Of a DNA stretch of 64,000 nucleotides, positions 26,911 through 35,024 are shown one piece after another (within the stretch, counting starts at the first letter, position 1; each line of letters begins with the position of its first letter). The stretch is from positions 3,702,004 to 3,766,003 of the forward strand of contig NZ_CP100763.1 of the NCBI RefSeq assembly GCF_024296685.1, written 5' to 3'. The notes under the pieces are model-generated. The model saw only the letters and a program-made list of their open reading frames with translations, was not told where the DNA came from and searched no databases. Source of the DNA: Natrinema marinum. Lineage in GTDB: Archaea; Halobacteriota; Halobacteria; Halobacteriales; Natrialbaceae. Position numbers and translations under genes: made by a program.

Positions 26911-26934
26911 GGGCGAGGGGTCGGTAGTCAGGCC

Positions 26935-27273
26935 ATGGACGTGGCTGGAAGGGAAACCCGCGCTCGAGCGATCGTCGCCCTGATCGTCGGCTACTTCGCG
27001 GTGTTGGCCTACGCGACGATCGCGGCCGATCCGCTGGCGGCGACGGTCGCGGAAGTCGGCTTCGGCGTCATCGCGATGGCGGTGGGAGCGACGCTGTACG
27101 ACCGGGCGGAAGGGACGCGATCGGCGCTGGTGGCCGCCGCGGTCTGCCTCGTCATCGGTGGTGCGCTCTCGATCGTCGCCGTCCTCGCCGACGTGACCGC
27201 CGTCGACTCGCTCTCGTCGCTGCTCGTCTTTGCGGGCGTCGGCTGCTACGGCTACGCGGTCTTGCGCGGTTGA
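26935..27273 (+). CDS. Four-TM small membrane protein, unknown
   Basis: 112 residues, hydrophobic throughout, with about four helices ('AIVALIVGYFAVLAYATI', 'VAEVGFGVIAMAVGATLY', 'LVAAAVCLVIGGALSIVAVL', 'LLVFAGVGCYGYAVL'). It lies 24 bp after the CPBP protease gene on the same strand, so it may be the third gene of the lonB transcript. No family recognised. Confidence 0.75.
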   Translation: MDVAGRETRARAIVALIVGYFAVLAYATIAADPLAATVAEVGFGVIAMAVGATLYDRAEGTRSALVAAAVCLVIGGALSIVAVLADVTAVDSLSSLLVFAGVGCYGYAVLRG

Positions 27274-27318
27274 TCTCGAGCCCTCACTCGCTCGAGCCGC
27301 GGGTTTCCCTCCCGCGTG

Positions 27319-27696
27319 CTAGCCGGTCGGAAGCGATCCGCGCCCGAGCCGAGACCGGACGCCGACGACGATCCCTGCCAGGGTCCCCAACAGGGTTCCG
27401 GCCGCGATAGCGATCGTCACGCCGGACCCGAGCCAGGCGACGACGAAGACGGCGAGGAAAGCAACGCCGAACGCCCTGAGCGCTCGAGCGAGCGCCCGAC
27501 GTGTCGGATCTCCGTCACGGCCGAACTGGACGAGAACGACGGCCGCGACCGAGACGCCGGCGGCGATTCCGGCCGGGAGGCCGACGAGAACCGAGAATTC
27601 GATGTAGGGGAGCAACAGCTCCGAGACGACGGCGAAGACGAGGAGAAACGTCGCGGTGCCCGCCGCGGCGGCGGAGCCGAGCGTTCGAAGGCGCAT
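27319..27696 (-). CDS. Four-TM small membrane protein, unknown
   Basis: 125 residues starting at MRLRTLGSAAAAG (an upstream GTG at 27705 is possible). Helices: 'GTATFLLVFAVVSELLL', 'VLVGLPAGIAAGVSVAAVVLV', 'GVAFLAVFVVAWL' and 'IAIAAGTLLGTLAGIVVGV'. Convergent with the 26935 gene. No recognised family. Confidence 0.75.
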   Translation of the reverse strand: MRLRTLGSAAAAGTATFLLVFAVVSELLLPYIEFSVLVGLPAGIAAGVSVAAVVLVQFGRDGDPTRRALARALRAFGVAFLAVFVVAWLGSGVTIAIAAGTLLGTLAGIVVGVRSRLGRGSLPTG

Positions 27697-27765
27697 GTCA
27701 ATCACGGCGACGGTACGACCGGATCGGCAATAGGTGCTCCGACGAATACTGCTGACGGGGAAGTC

Positions 27766-28434
27766 TCAAAACTGCTCGAGCCCGGTCTGCTCGGCGTCGG
27801 CGAGGAGGTTCTTGCAGGTCGACCACGATTCGCGCGCGAACGGCGGGAGGTCGCCGTGGTCGTCGACGTACGTCTCGAGGAACTCGCGGGTGGTCGAATC
27901 GCCCGGATAACCGCTACCGACCGGGCCGTACTCGTCGGCCAGCGCGGCGACGTGGGCGTCGCGTTCGACCTTGGCGACGATGCTGGCCGCGCCGACCAGC
28001 GGCGACTCGTCGTCGGCGCCGTGGCGGGCGTCGATCTCGAGGGTGGGGAGCGAGCAGGCCTCGGTCACGCGGCGCGCGAAGCGCTCGGCGTCGGTGTCGC
28101 AGGCGTCACAGAGGCCGGTGAGCGGGGCGCCCGTTGCGTCGCGCTCGAGGCAGTCGGCCACCCCCGCGATCGCTGCGGCGTGGGCTGCGACCGCCAGCGA
28201 GTTCATGTCCGTCTCCGGGTCGTCGATCCGGGCCGGCGTGATCTCGGCGACGCCGACCGCGATCCGGTCGTCCTCGCGCAGGGTCGCCGCCAGGTCCTCG
28301 CGGCGTTCGGGAGAGAGCCGTTTGGAGTCCTTGATGCCGTCGGGGAGGGCGCTCGAGTCCTCGCAGTGGACGGCCGCGGCGAACATCGACCCCAGCGCGG
28401 GGCCCTTGCCGGCCTCGTCGACGCCGAATGGCAC
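27766..28434 (-). CDS. rnhB: Ribonuclease HII
   Basis: 222 residues. Catalytic acidic residues are in 'MPFGVDEAGKGPALG' (DEAGKG at 6-11), 'DACDTDAERF' and 'GAASIVAKVERDAHV'. It cleaves RNA in RNA:DNA hybrids, removing Okazaki primers and misincorporated ribonucleotides. Length and motif order are normal for archaeal type 2 RNase H. The AT-richer insert begins just upstream of its start. Confidence 0.95.
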   Translation of the reverse strand: MPFGVDEAGKGPALGSMFAAAVHCEDSSALPDGIKDSKRLSPERREDLAATLREDDRIAVGVAEITPARIDDPETDMNSLAVAAHAAAIAGVADCLERDATGAPLTGLCDACDTDAERFARRVTEACSLPTLEIDARHGADDESPLVGAASIVAKVERDAHVAALADEYGPVGSGYPGDSTTREFLETYVDDHGDLPPFARESWSTCKNLLADAEQTGLEQF

Positions 28435-28566
28435 ATTCGTAGATTCATTACCGGATTCTAAAAAGCTCTGTAATTGCAGACGCGTTTTCCGTCACCCTGC
28501 ACATTCATTGCTAAGGCGGTCTAGGAAATATTTATTGCTGTGTATGGTGTTACGTCCTATATGGAA

Positions 28567-28589
28567 GGTATACCATCCAGAACGTCTGG
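28567..28589. promoter_or_regulatory. Paired palindromes upstream of the DUF2178-xre operon
   Basis: GGTATACC (28567-28574) and CCAGAACGTCTGG (28577-28589, arms CCAGA/TCTGG) lie back to back, ~66 bp upstream of the DUF2178 start and just after AT-rich promoter-like sequence (AAATATTTATT). Such symmetric sites are typical of dimeric XRE repressors; the XRE gene is the second gene of this operon. Confidence 0.5.
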
Positions 28590-28654
28590 AAGACTTGACA
28601 AGGTCGAGCGAGTCTGGACTAACCTAACCGATCATGAACGCACGGGGATGACCT

Positions 28655-29050
28655 ATGAGTGAGTCACAATTGAACTTCTCACAGCAACGACGGAAAGGAG
28701 TAGTGCTGGCAGCAGGTGCGGTTTTGATTTTCGCCGGCGGTGCTGGAGTGTTCCAATACTATGACTTTCCACTAATCGGATACCTTGGATTAGTTGTCCC
28801 GTCGATGATCCTCCTGTTCTATAGCTACAGGAACATTTCCGCCAGCCGTAATCAAACAGCGATACAGGATGAACGGTCCGTAAACTTCCACAGAAAGGCC
28901 GGCCTCGATTCGTTTTGGATTCTCGTATCGATCATCGCTTTGAATTCGTTACTTTCGATTTTCCCGGCGAAAGGCCAGAATAATATCTATCTGATTAGCG
29001 GTATAGTAGCTTATGCACTGACGTTCGGATACTACAAATACGTAAGATGA
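28655..29050 (+). CDS. DUF2178-like four-TM membrane protein
   Basis: 131 residues with TM helices at ~17-33, ~42-58, ~86-103 and ~110-128 and a charged cytosolic loop 'ISASRNQTAIQDERSVNFHR' containing the conserved D-E-R. This matches the pattern of DUF2178 membrane proteins that are regularly encoded just upstream of small XRE regulators. Lower GC than the flanking genes. The next start codon is only 3 bp beyond the stop. Function unknown; a sensor or transporter-like partner of the regulator is inference. Confidence 0.78.
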   Translation: MSESQLNFSQQRRKGVVLAAGAVLIFAGGAGVFQYYDFPLIGYLGLVVPSMILLFYSYRNISASRNQTAIQDERSVNFHRKAGLDSFWILVSIIALNSLLSIFPAKGQNNIYLISGIVAYALTFGYYKYVR

Positions 29051-29053
29051 AGA

Positions 29054-29245
29054 ATGAAGTCTGATCTGAATGTTTATCGTGCCAAGCACGACATTACGCA
29101 GGAGGAATTGGCTAAGGAAGTTGGAGTTACCCGTCAGACCATCAATGCCATTGAAACGGGACGCTACGATCCATCACTTGACCTCGCGTTCAAGCTTTCC
29201 GATTACTTTGAATGTGATATAGAGGACCTGTTCTCCCCTGAATAG
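29054..29245 (+). CDS. Small XRE family transcriptional regulator
   Basis: 63 residues, a bare helix-turn-helix domain: 'ITQEELAKEVGVTRQTINAI' is the recognition unit, followed by 'ETGRYDPSLDLAFKLSDYFE' and 'CDIEDLFSPE'. This is the compact YgzD/phage-repressor-like XRE type. It is co-transcribed with DUF2178 and converges on the Cys-rich precursor gene. Likely autoregulated through the palindromes at 28567-28589. Confidence 0.92.
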   Translation: MKSDLNVYRAKHDITQEELAKEVGVTRQTINAIETGRYDPSLDLAFKLSDYFECDIEDLFSPE

Positions 29246-29321
29246 TACGGATCTGAATTGACCATCTCTCCTTAAAAATATTTCACTACAAGAAAGAAGG
29301 GATCAGTCTGTAGCCGAGTGA

Positions 29322-30185
29322 TCAGCCGCAGACGACATTCCCGTCATCTGGAACATTGTCGATACAGATGAGACAGCAGCCACAACTCCCGCCGGCGTAC
29401 CCACAAGTCGCGACGAGACACAGAGAACATTGCGGACCAGTCACACACGCTCCAGCACACCCAGCACACGTCACGCCGCCGACTGCGCAACTGGGACACG
29501 GTCCGAATAGCGCGAAACAACCATCACCCTGTGTCGACACGTCTTGTTTCGATATTTCATCCACTTCATATCGTTCTGAACGAAGCGGACTGATTGCTTG
29601 TCTCTGCAAGTAAGTATCGCTGTTGCCTACTATTGAGACATACGTTAACACTTCCTCGGTTTGATTCGTGACTTCAAACGCGTTGAATTCCTTCTTGTAG
29701 GACGCTGAAATCTCGTCTGGATTAGATCCCGTGATTTCTGCCAAGATGGATAGCTCTTCGCTCGTCGCAGTCCGGTACGTCTGAACTCCTTCGCTATCCT
29801 CGTTAACCAAGATGATCTCAGTATCATTCGGCGAGGACCGATACTGCTTGGGGAGGTCTTCACTTTTCGACGACGAATCCACTTCAAAATATGACGAAAA
29901 CACGCCGTCGTTCGACCGGTCCAATTCACCGTAGACCAGTTCGCCGATCTCGGTCTCTGCTCGAGTCGTAATCACTGAATTTTTGTCATGATGGCGATGC
30001 TCTTTTTTCTCTACCGATTCAATTTCCGGGTTACCGACGGCGTTCAGCAGTTGCTTTATCTGCTCGCTTTCTGCCAGCGCTTCTTTTGGATCATCCTCTG
30101 CTGAAACCGTCGTCGTTGCTGCCATCCCGATGGCCGTTCCACCGAGACCTTTCATCATCTTTCTCCGATTAAATTTTCCGCTCAT
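29322..30185 (-). CDS. Tat-exported precursor with Cys-rich C-terminal peptide (halocin C8-like architecture)
   Basis: 287 residues. A Tat signal (R7-R8 in 'NRRKMMKGLGGTAIGMAAT', likely cleaved after V-S-A) precedes a hydrophilic domain (~30-220) with no Cys at all. Residues 223-287 contain 14 Cys (223, 230, 233, 240, 243, 247, 253, 256, 261, 268, 270, 271, 274, 286) and are Gly/Ala-rich. Halocin C8 is known to be made as a ~283-aa Tat precursor whose N-terminal part gives immunity and whose ~76-aa Cys-rich end is the bacteriocin. Size and layout agree closely, though I see no clear sequence identity. AT-rich, so probably acquired. Confidence 0.75.
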   Translation of the reverse strand: MSGKFNRRKMMKGLGGTAIGMAATTTVSAEDDPKEALAESEQIKQLLNAVGNPEIESVEKKEHRHHDKNSVITTRAETEIGELVYGELDRSNDGVFSSYFEVDSSSKSEDLPKQYRSSPNDTEIILVNEDSEGVQTYRTATSEELSILAEITGSNPDEISASYKKEFNAFEVTNQTEEVLTYVSIVGNSDTYLQRQAISPLRSERYEVDEISKQDVSTQGDGCFALFGPCPSCAVGGVTCAGCAGACVTGPQCSLCLVATCGYAGGSCGCCLICIDNVPDDGNVVCG

Positions 30186-30528
30186 ACCTCGTCAGTACGA
30201 TTGTAATCTAAAGCATTAAATTTCTCCCTTCAGATCATAATAAAAGATATTTTATTTAGGTCAACTTACATATTTTGGTGTGGTTCGGCGTCTCGATAGC
30301 GGTACTTCTAAACTCGAATTTGCGATTCAGACTCACAGGGGTTCTTCGGTGACGAAACAAGCGATACCGATGACTACCTTCAGTTGCGTCTCCCGTTCGG
30401 TGGCAAAAAGGAACGGACTCGACGTGAAACGGATATGTCGAACCCGGGTGAATTCGATGGCCTCAGTTCGTCACGTCCGATCGCGGTTCGGTACAGACCG
30501 TTGTTGGCCGCGTTGGTCAAGCGTCACT
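30186..30528. other. Intergenic gap at the edge of the AT-rich insert
   Basis: No supported gene. The first ~90 bases are AT-rich (AATAAAATATC and TTTAATGC on the minus strand) and must hold the promoter of the Cys-rich precursor. The rest has mixed composition and only short, incoherent frames, so it may be degraded coding DNA. Confidence 0.4.
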
Positions 30529-31890
30529 TCACATCGATTCGCTGTCTGCACGCGGTTCGTCTCGGAAGAACGAATCGAGTTCGAACGGCTCGTCCTCGCC
30601 CTCGACGCCGGTCACGTCCAGCGCCGTCACCTCGGCGTCGGTCTCGAGCAACCCTGCGACGCTCGGCTCGGTCCGCCCGTTGTCGCTGCTGATGAGCTCT
30701 TTGACGTAGAGGCCGCCCTCGCCGTGGAGCCGTACTTCGGCCTCGGTCGGTCCACGGAGATCTCCCTCGATCGCGTAGACCGTCCGCTGGCGGGTGAGTC
30801 CCGCTCGCCGGTGGTCGACCCGCTCGGGCGTGTACTGGTCGACGGTCGTTCCCTCGAGTTTTGCGAGCGCGGCGTCGAACGCGTCCTCCTCGACCGGTTC
30901 GGCGAACTCGACGTCCGCCCGGTACCGCTTGCTCGCGTCGTGTTCCTTGACGCGCTCGACCATCTCGTGGGTCGCCAGCCGGAGTCCCGCGACCTCGACC
31001 GCGCCATCGGCGGCGTCGTTGATCTCGCGCTCGAGGGCCGCCGGATCTGGGTCGCGCAATCGGGGTCGTTTCACCTCGAGGACGAACGGCCGCCCCTCCT
31101 CGAGCATGCGCGCGTCGACGTCCTCGCGGCCCGCGCCGTGGAAGGTGCCCTCGTCGCCGTCCATCGCGTCGACGACGTGGGGTCGAACGACCTGTTCGAC
31201 GCTCGTATCGTACATGTAGCCCGAGCCGCCGCAGTAGTCACAGGGCTCTTCGCCGTCGTCGCCAAGCTGGACGCCGCTGCCGCCACACTCCCGGCAGGGC
31301 CACTCCGTCTGCGGGATGTCGCGCTCGAGTTTGCGGTACCGGCCGTAGACGAACGCGGGATTGACCTGCACGTCGACCGCGTGGCTCGTGACGGTCCCCG
31401 ACTCGAGGGCCTCGAGCGGATCGAACCCCTCGAGGTCGACGACGGCGAGCACGTCCGGCCGGTCGAAGTCGACCTCGGTTCCGGTCGTCGCGCCGACGCG
31501 GCGGCCGACCTCGCGGTTCACTTCGCGCTTCATCGACTCGCCGGCGTCGGGCTCGAGGCCGGCGTCCTCGCGCAGCAGGCGTTCGTTCTCCTCGACCAGC
31601 GGCGGGACGCGGGTGCCGACCTGGTAGGTGGCAAAGTCGACGCCCTCGAGGACGTCGGCGATAGCGTCGGCGATGGCGTCGAACGTGCCGCAGTAGCCCT
31701 CACAGACCCAGCAGTCCGCGGGCGGGGTGGGGTCGAAGTCCTCGTCGTCGGCCAGCGCGATCGTCGTGCGAAGCGCCCGGCCGCGCTCGGCGTTGGTCAG
31801 CCCGAAACTGCGCTCGGCGAAGGGGCGTCCGAGACAGGAGTCGCAGACGGCACCCGTCGACAGCAGCGCGCGGGCGTCTTCCGTGATCAT
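30529..31890 (-). CDS. pus10: tRNA pseudouridine(54/55) synthase
   Basis: 453 residues. The N-terminal zinc-binding/THUMP-containing part includes 'AVCDSCLGRPFAERSFG' and 'CWVCEGYC'. The catalytic region has 'FHGAGREDVDARMLEEGRPF' with the nucleophilic Asp, then 'FVLEVKRPRLRDPD'. An additional CxxCGGSG pair ('CRECGGSGVQ', 'CDYCGGSGYM') lies just before it. Pus10 makes pseudouridine 54 and 55 in the archaeal tRNA T-loop. The start at MITEDARALLSTG fits the family; a long upstream extension on this strand is an accidental open frame. Confidence 0.94.
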   Translation of the reverse strand: MITEDARALLSTGAVCDSCLGRPFAERSFGLTNAERGRALRTTIALADDEDFDPTPPADCWVCEGYCGTFDAIADAIADVLEGVDFATYQVGTRVPPLVEENERLLREDAGLEPDAGESMKREVNREVGRRVGATTGTEVDFDRPDVLAVVDLEGFDPLEALESGTVTSHAVDVQVNPAFVYGRYRKLERDIPQTEWPCRECGGSGVQLGDDGEEPCDYCGGSGYMYDTSVEQVVRPHVVDAMDGDEGTFHGAGREDVDARMLEEGRPFVLEVKRPRLRDPDPAALEREINDAADGAVEVAGLRLATHEMVERVKEHDASKRYRADVEFAEPVEEDAFDAALAKLEGTTVDQYTPERVDHRRAGLTRQRTVYAIEGDLRGPTEAEVRLHGEGGLYVKELISSDNGRTEPSVAGLLETDAEVTALDVTGVEGEDEPFELDSFFRDEPRADSESM

Positions 31891-32034
31891 GTCTCGGGAG
31901 TCGGGCGGCCGCGGGTAACACGTTTTCCCTTCGCGGGGGCCGGACGCCGGCGCGTTGCTCGCCGCTCCGCCGCGGCTTGAATACGCCGCCCGTTTGCCCC
32001 GAGGTTCAAATGGGTCGGGTCCTATCGCCCCATC

Positions 32035-33144
32035 ATGCACGATTCCCGACTGGATCGGCGCTCGTTTCTCGCGGCCGCGAGCGCCGGCCTCGCCGGCGCC
32101 GTCGCCGGCTGCGCCGAGCCCCGCGCCGACAGTTCGATCGAGGGGAGTTCCACGTACGACATCGACCGGGGAAACCTCGCTGAAGGATCTGCCTTTACCG
32201 ACCTCTACAACGCGATCATCGAATCGGTCACGCAGGTCCGCGTCTTCGGGGTCCGGGATCCCAACACGGGTGTACAGGGCCGCGGTCAGGGCTCCGGCTT
32301 CCTCTACGACGATCGCCACGTCGTCACCAACGACCACGTCATCGCCAACGGGACCGCGGCCGACCTCCAGTACATCACCGGCGACTGGACGAGCACCACA
32401 CTCGTCGGCCGGGACTACTACAGCGATCTGGCCGTCCTCGAGGTCGACCACGTTCCGAAGGCGGCCACGCCGCTGTCGCTGACCGACGAGCGGCCAGTCG
32501 TCGGCCAGCAGGTCGCCGCCGTCGGCAACCCCTACGGCCTCGAGGGGACGATGTCGACGGGGATCGTCAGCGGCGTCGACCGGACGCTGACGCTCCCGGA
32601 GCGGCAGTTTTCGTTCCCGAACGTCGTCCAGACCGACGCCGCGGTCAACCCCGGCAACAGCGGCGGGCCGCTCGTCGATCTGGACGGCGAAGTCGTCGGC
32701 GTCATCAACTCCGGCGGCGGCGACAACATCGCCTTCGCGATCTCGGCGGCGCTGGCCGGACGCGTCGTCCCGGCGCTCATCGACGACGGCGAGTACGAGC
32801 ACTCCTACATGGGCGTCGGGCTCCGGACGGTCGATCGGCTCGTCGCCGAGGCCAACGACTTCCCCGAGGCGACCGGCGTCATGGTCACGGCCACCGTCGA
32901 CGGCTCGGGAGCCGACGGCGTCCTCCGGCCGGCCTCGGGGACCGTCCGACGGCGCGACGAGGCGATCCCGGTCGGCGGCGATGTAATCCTCGCAATCGAC
33001 GGCGAGCCGATCCCCGACCGTCACGCCCTCTCGACGTATCTGGCGCTCGAGACCAGCCCCGGCGATACGATCGCGGTTCGGCTCCGCCGGGACGACCGGA
33101 CGATCACGCGCGAACTGACCCTCGGCGCTCGGCCCGCGGTCTGA
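32035..33144 (+). CDS. HtrA/DegP-like serine protease, Tat lipoprotein
   Basis: 369 residues. The Tat signal has R8-R9 ('DRRSFLAAASAGLAG') and a lipobox ending at C26, so it should be exported folded and lipid-anchored outside the membrane. The S1C trypsin-like domain has H101 ('TNDHVI'), D131 ('SDLAVL') and S209 ('GNSGGPL'), an intact triad. A single PDZ domain follows (~265-360, 'GGDVILAIDGEPIPDRHALS'). Role: extracytoplasmic protein quality control. Divergent from pus10. Confidence 0.93.
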   Translation: MHDSRLDRRSFLAAASAGLAGAVAGCAEPRADSSIEGSSTYDIDRGNLAEGSAFTDLYNAIIESVTQVRVFGVRDPNTGVQGRGQGSGFLYDDRHVVTNDHVIANGTAADLQYITGDWTSTTLVGRDYYSDLAVLEVDHVPKAATPLSLTDERPVVGQQVAAVGNPYGLEGTMSTGIVSGVDRTLTLPERQFSFPNVVQTDAAVNPGNSGGPLVDLDGEVVGVINSGGGDNIAFAISAALAGRVVPALIDDGEYEHSYMGVGLRTVDRLVAEANDFPEATGVMVTATVDGSGADGVLRPASGTVRRRDEAIPVGGDVILAIDGEPIPDRHALSTYLALETSPGDTIAVRLRRDDRTITRELTLGARPAV

Positions 33145-33416
33145 GCCGTCCCCCGTCGCGGTCTCCCCGGAGGGCTGCCGAAGACCGTTTACAACGGATC
33201 GTTTACCCCATTTCAGCCCGTTTCGCTCCGCCCGAATTTCCCCGTAGCGATATCGTACACATCAGGACCTATCGAGTTCTTTTTCGGCCGATTGAATGGT
33301 CCGAACCGGGGCGGATTCGGACGCTACCGCCCGGACTGTTCGGGTTAGCTACTCGATAACAATAGTACGGAATCCGGTATCATTGGTCGGCGCGAGTACC
33401 CGCCGCCTGACACCCC

Positions 33417-33608
33417 ATGACCGATGCCGACTTCCACCCGCCCGACACCGAGGCACCGATCACCGATCTCGAGCACGTCACGGTTGAGAACGACGACGCC
33501 CCAAACGAGTGTGCGATTTTCCCCCGTGACGCCAGCGAGGACGTGCTGACGACGACCTGGATCTCGGCCCACGAGGGCTCCTTCGTCGCCCTCGAGTCGA
33601 TCCGCTAA
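33417..33608 (+). CDS. DUF7511-like small protein
   Basis: 63 residues. The core 'VENDDAPNECAIFPRDASED' with 'TTTWISAHEGSFVALESIR' matches the small haloarchaeal family I know as DUF7511. A paralogue is encoded at 45794. No signal peptide, no membrane segment and a single Cys. Function unknown. It is followed after 9 bp by a small membrane protein gene. Confidence 0.75.
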   Translation: MTDADFHPPDTEAPITDLEHVTVENDDAPNECAIFPRDASEDVLTTTWISAHEGSFVALESIR

Positions 33609-33617
33609 TCGGTACCG

Positions 33618-33806
33618 ATGCACGTGAGTCACTCCGTCACCGCGGCCGGATTCTGGCTCGGAACCCTGTTGCCAGTCGCCTATCTCCCTATCATCGTGGG
33701 CGGCATCGACTCGATCAGTCGCCTGTCGTTGTTTCTCGGCCTCCTGGTGGTCCACGCGCTCGCCCTCGTCGTCGGCCACGACTATTCGGGGTCGCGGCCC
33801 CGCTGA
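33618..33806 (+). CDS. Small two-TM membrane protein
   Basis: 62 residues with two helices ('AAGFWLGTLLPVAYLPIIVG' and 'LSLFLGLLVVHALALVVG'). It starts 9 bp after the DUF7511 stop and is probably co-transcribed. Not recognised. Confidence 0.6.
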   Translation: MHVSHSVTAAGFWLGTLLPVAYLPIIVGGIDSISRLSLFLGLLVVHALALVVGHDYSGSRPR

Positions 33807-34113
33807 GCGCTCGTCTCTCCCGCGTTCCGGGTCTCGGCTCGTTCCACCGGCCGCCGTCTCGACCGTTCGATCGTCGTCGTTCCCGTTGCGCGATCAGTCC
33901 GTGATGCGCCAAAACGGAAGACGTGTTCAGCGCTGAAGATGTTCACATTCGGGCCCATCGTCCGTTCTGTCGCCGATTCGTGCTCCGCGACGAACAGCAC
34001 CGATGTCGATGCGGGAAACCGGTGGAGTCGCGGTGTTACGACGCCCACGGCGACTGGTGTGCCGTCGACGGTGTCGACGCGGCAATCGGTCGCTCGAGCG
34101 TTAATCGAACCCG
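33807..34113. other. Intergenic region, no supported gene
   Basis: About 300 bp between a plus-strand and a minus-strand gene (convergent). Short frames on both strands are Arg-rich and lack family features. Nothing structural stands out. Confidence 0.4.
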
Positions 34114-34299
34114 TCAGTCGAGCGCCGCCGACCAGACCTGCGCCCGCGGCGTGCCGCAACTGTCGCAGACGACCGCCCGCTTGCTCTTGTACGTGGTGCG
34201 CTCGAGCACCCCCTCCGAGCAGTCCGGACAGGTCCGCCCCTCGAGGATCGCGAGTAGCTGCCGCTTTCCGCCGGACTGCGACGACTCTGATTTCGCCAT
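34114..34299 (-). CDS. Small zinc-ribbon protein
   Basis: 61 residues. Two CxxC knuckles: 'RTCPDCSEGVLERTTYKSKR' and 'VVCDSCGTPRAQVW', a classic zinc ribbon with a basic linker. Such mini zinc-finger proteins are common in haloarchaea and several affect fitness or biofilm in Haloferax. The partner or nucleic acid target is unknown. It is divergent from the 34409 membrane protein. Confidence 0.82.
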   Translation of the reverse strand: MAKSESSQSGGKRQLLAILEGRTCPDCSEGVLERTTYKSKRAVVCDSCGTPRAQVWSAALD

Positions 34300-34408
34300 A
34301 TAGACACTCCATACCGGAGACCGAGGAAACGGTTGGCCATGCCTATGCAGCCCGACGGTGCGTCTCGAGTCGAAGGGCCTATGCTCGCGTCCGCTGTACG
34401 CCCGCAGG

Positions 34409-34966
34409 ATGTGGCCCTGGGGACACCTCGCCGTCGCCTATCTGCTCTACGCCGTCGTCGCTCGCCGGCAGTTCGACCGCCCGCCGCGCGCGCTGCCGGC
34501 GATCGCACTCGCCGTCGGCTCGCAGTTTCCCGATTTGATCGACAAACCGCTCGCGTGGAATTTCGGGGTGTTGCCCGGCGGCCGAACCCTCATGCACTCG
34601 CTGTTCACCGCGGCGATTCTCATCCCGTTCGTCGTCGTCCTCGCGGCGCGTCTCGAGGCCCGGCCGATCGGCGTCGGCTTCCTCGTCGGCTACGGCTCGC
34701 ACCTGCTGGCCGACGTTCCGCCGTCGGTCCTCGGCGGCGAGTACGCCGGCGCGGCCTACCTCCTCTGGCCGGTCCTCGAGCAACCGCCCGAAGCCCCCGT
34801 CGCGGGGATCCTCGACGCCTTCCTCCACTACTACGAACTGGGGCTCTACGAGTGGGCGCAGTTCGCCCTCTTCGCGGCCGCCGTCGTCGTCTGGTATGCA
34901 GATGGGATGCCGGGGCTCGGACTGGTGCGCACGTCGCTCGAGCGCCGCCTCGGCGTGCAGTCCTGA
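34409..34966 (+). CDS. Membrane-bound metal-dependent hydrolase (YdjM/DUF457 type)
   Basis: 185 residues starting at MWPWGHLAVAYLLY. About four TM helices. Conserved polar motifs of the family are seen: 'GHLAVAYLL', 'GSQFPDLIDKP', 'RTLMHSLFT' and 'GYGSHLLADV', with His and Asp residues that would bind metal. Members are linked to membrane lipid or LexA-regulated functions in bacteria; no substrate is established here. Confidence 0.82.
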   Translation: MWPWGHLAVAYLLYAVVARRQFDRPPRALPAIALAVGSQFPDLIDKPLAWNFGVLPGGRTLMHSLFTAAILIPFVVVLAARLEARPIGVGFLVGYGSHLLADVPPSVLGGEYAGAAYLLWPVLEQPPEAPVAGILDAFLHYYELGLYEWAQFALFAAAVVVWYADGMPGLGLVRTSLERRLGVQS

Positions 34967-35024
34967 CCGCGACCCGTCGCCGCCGAATCGTGGCGGCTAT
35001 CCCGCCGGCCGCCTTCCACCCGGT

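Noticed and set aside
32035..33144. Loss of the catalytic triad in the HtrA-like protein
   Set aside because: Checked: His101, Asp131 and Ser209 are all present at normal spacing, so it is an intact protease.
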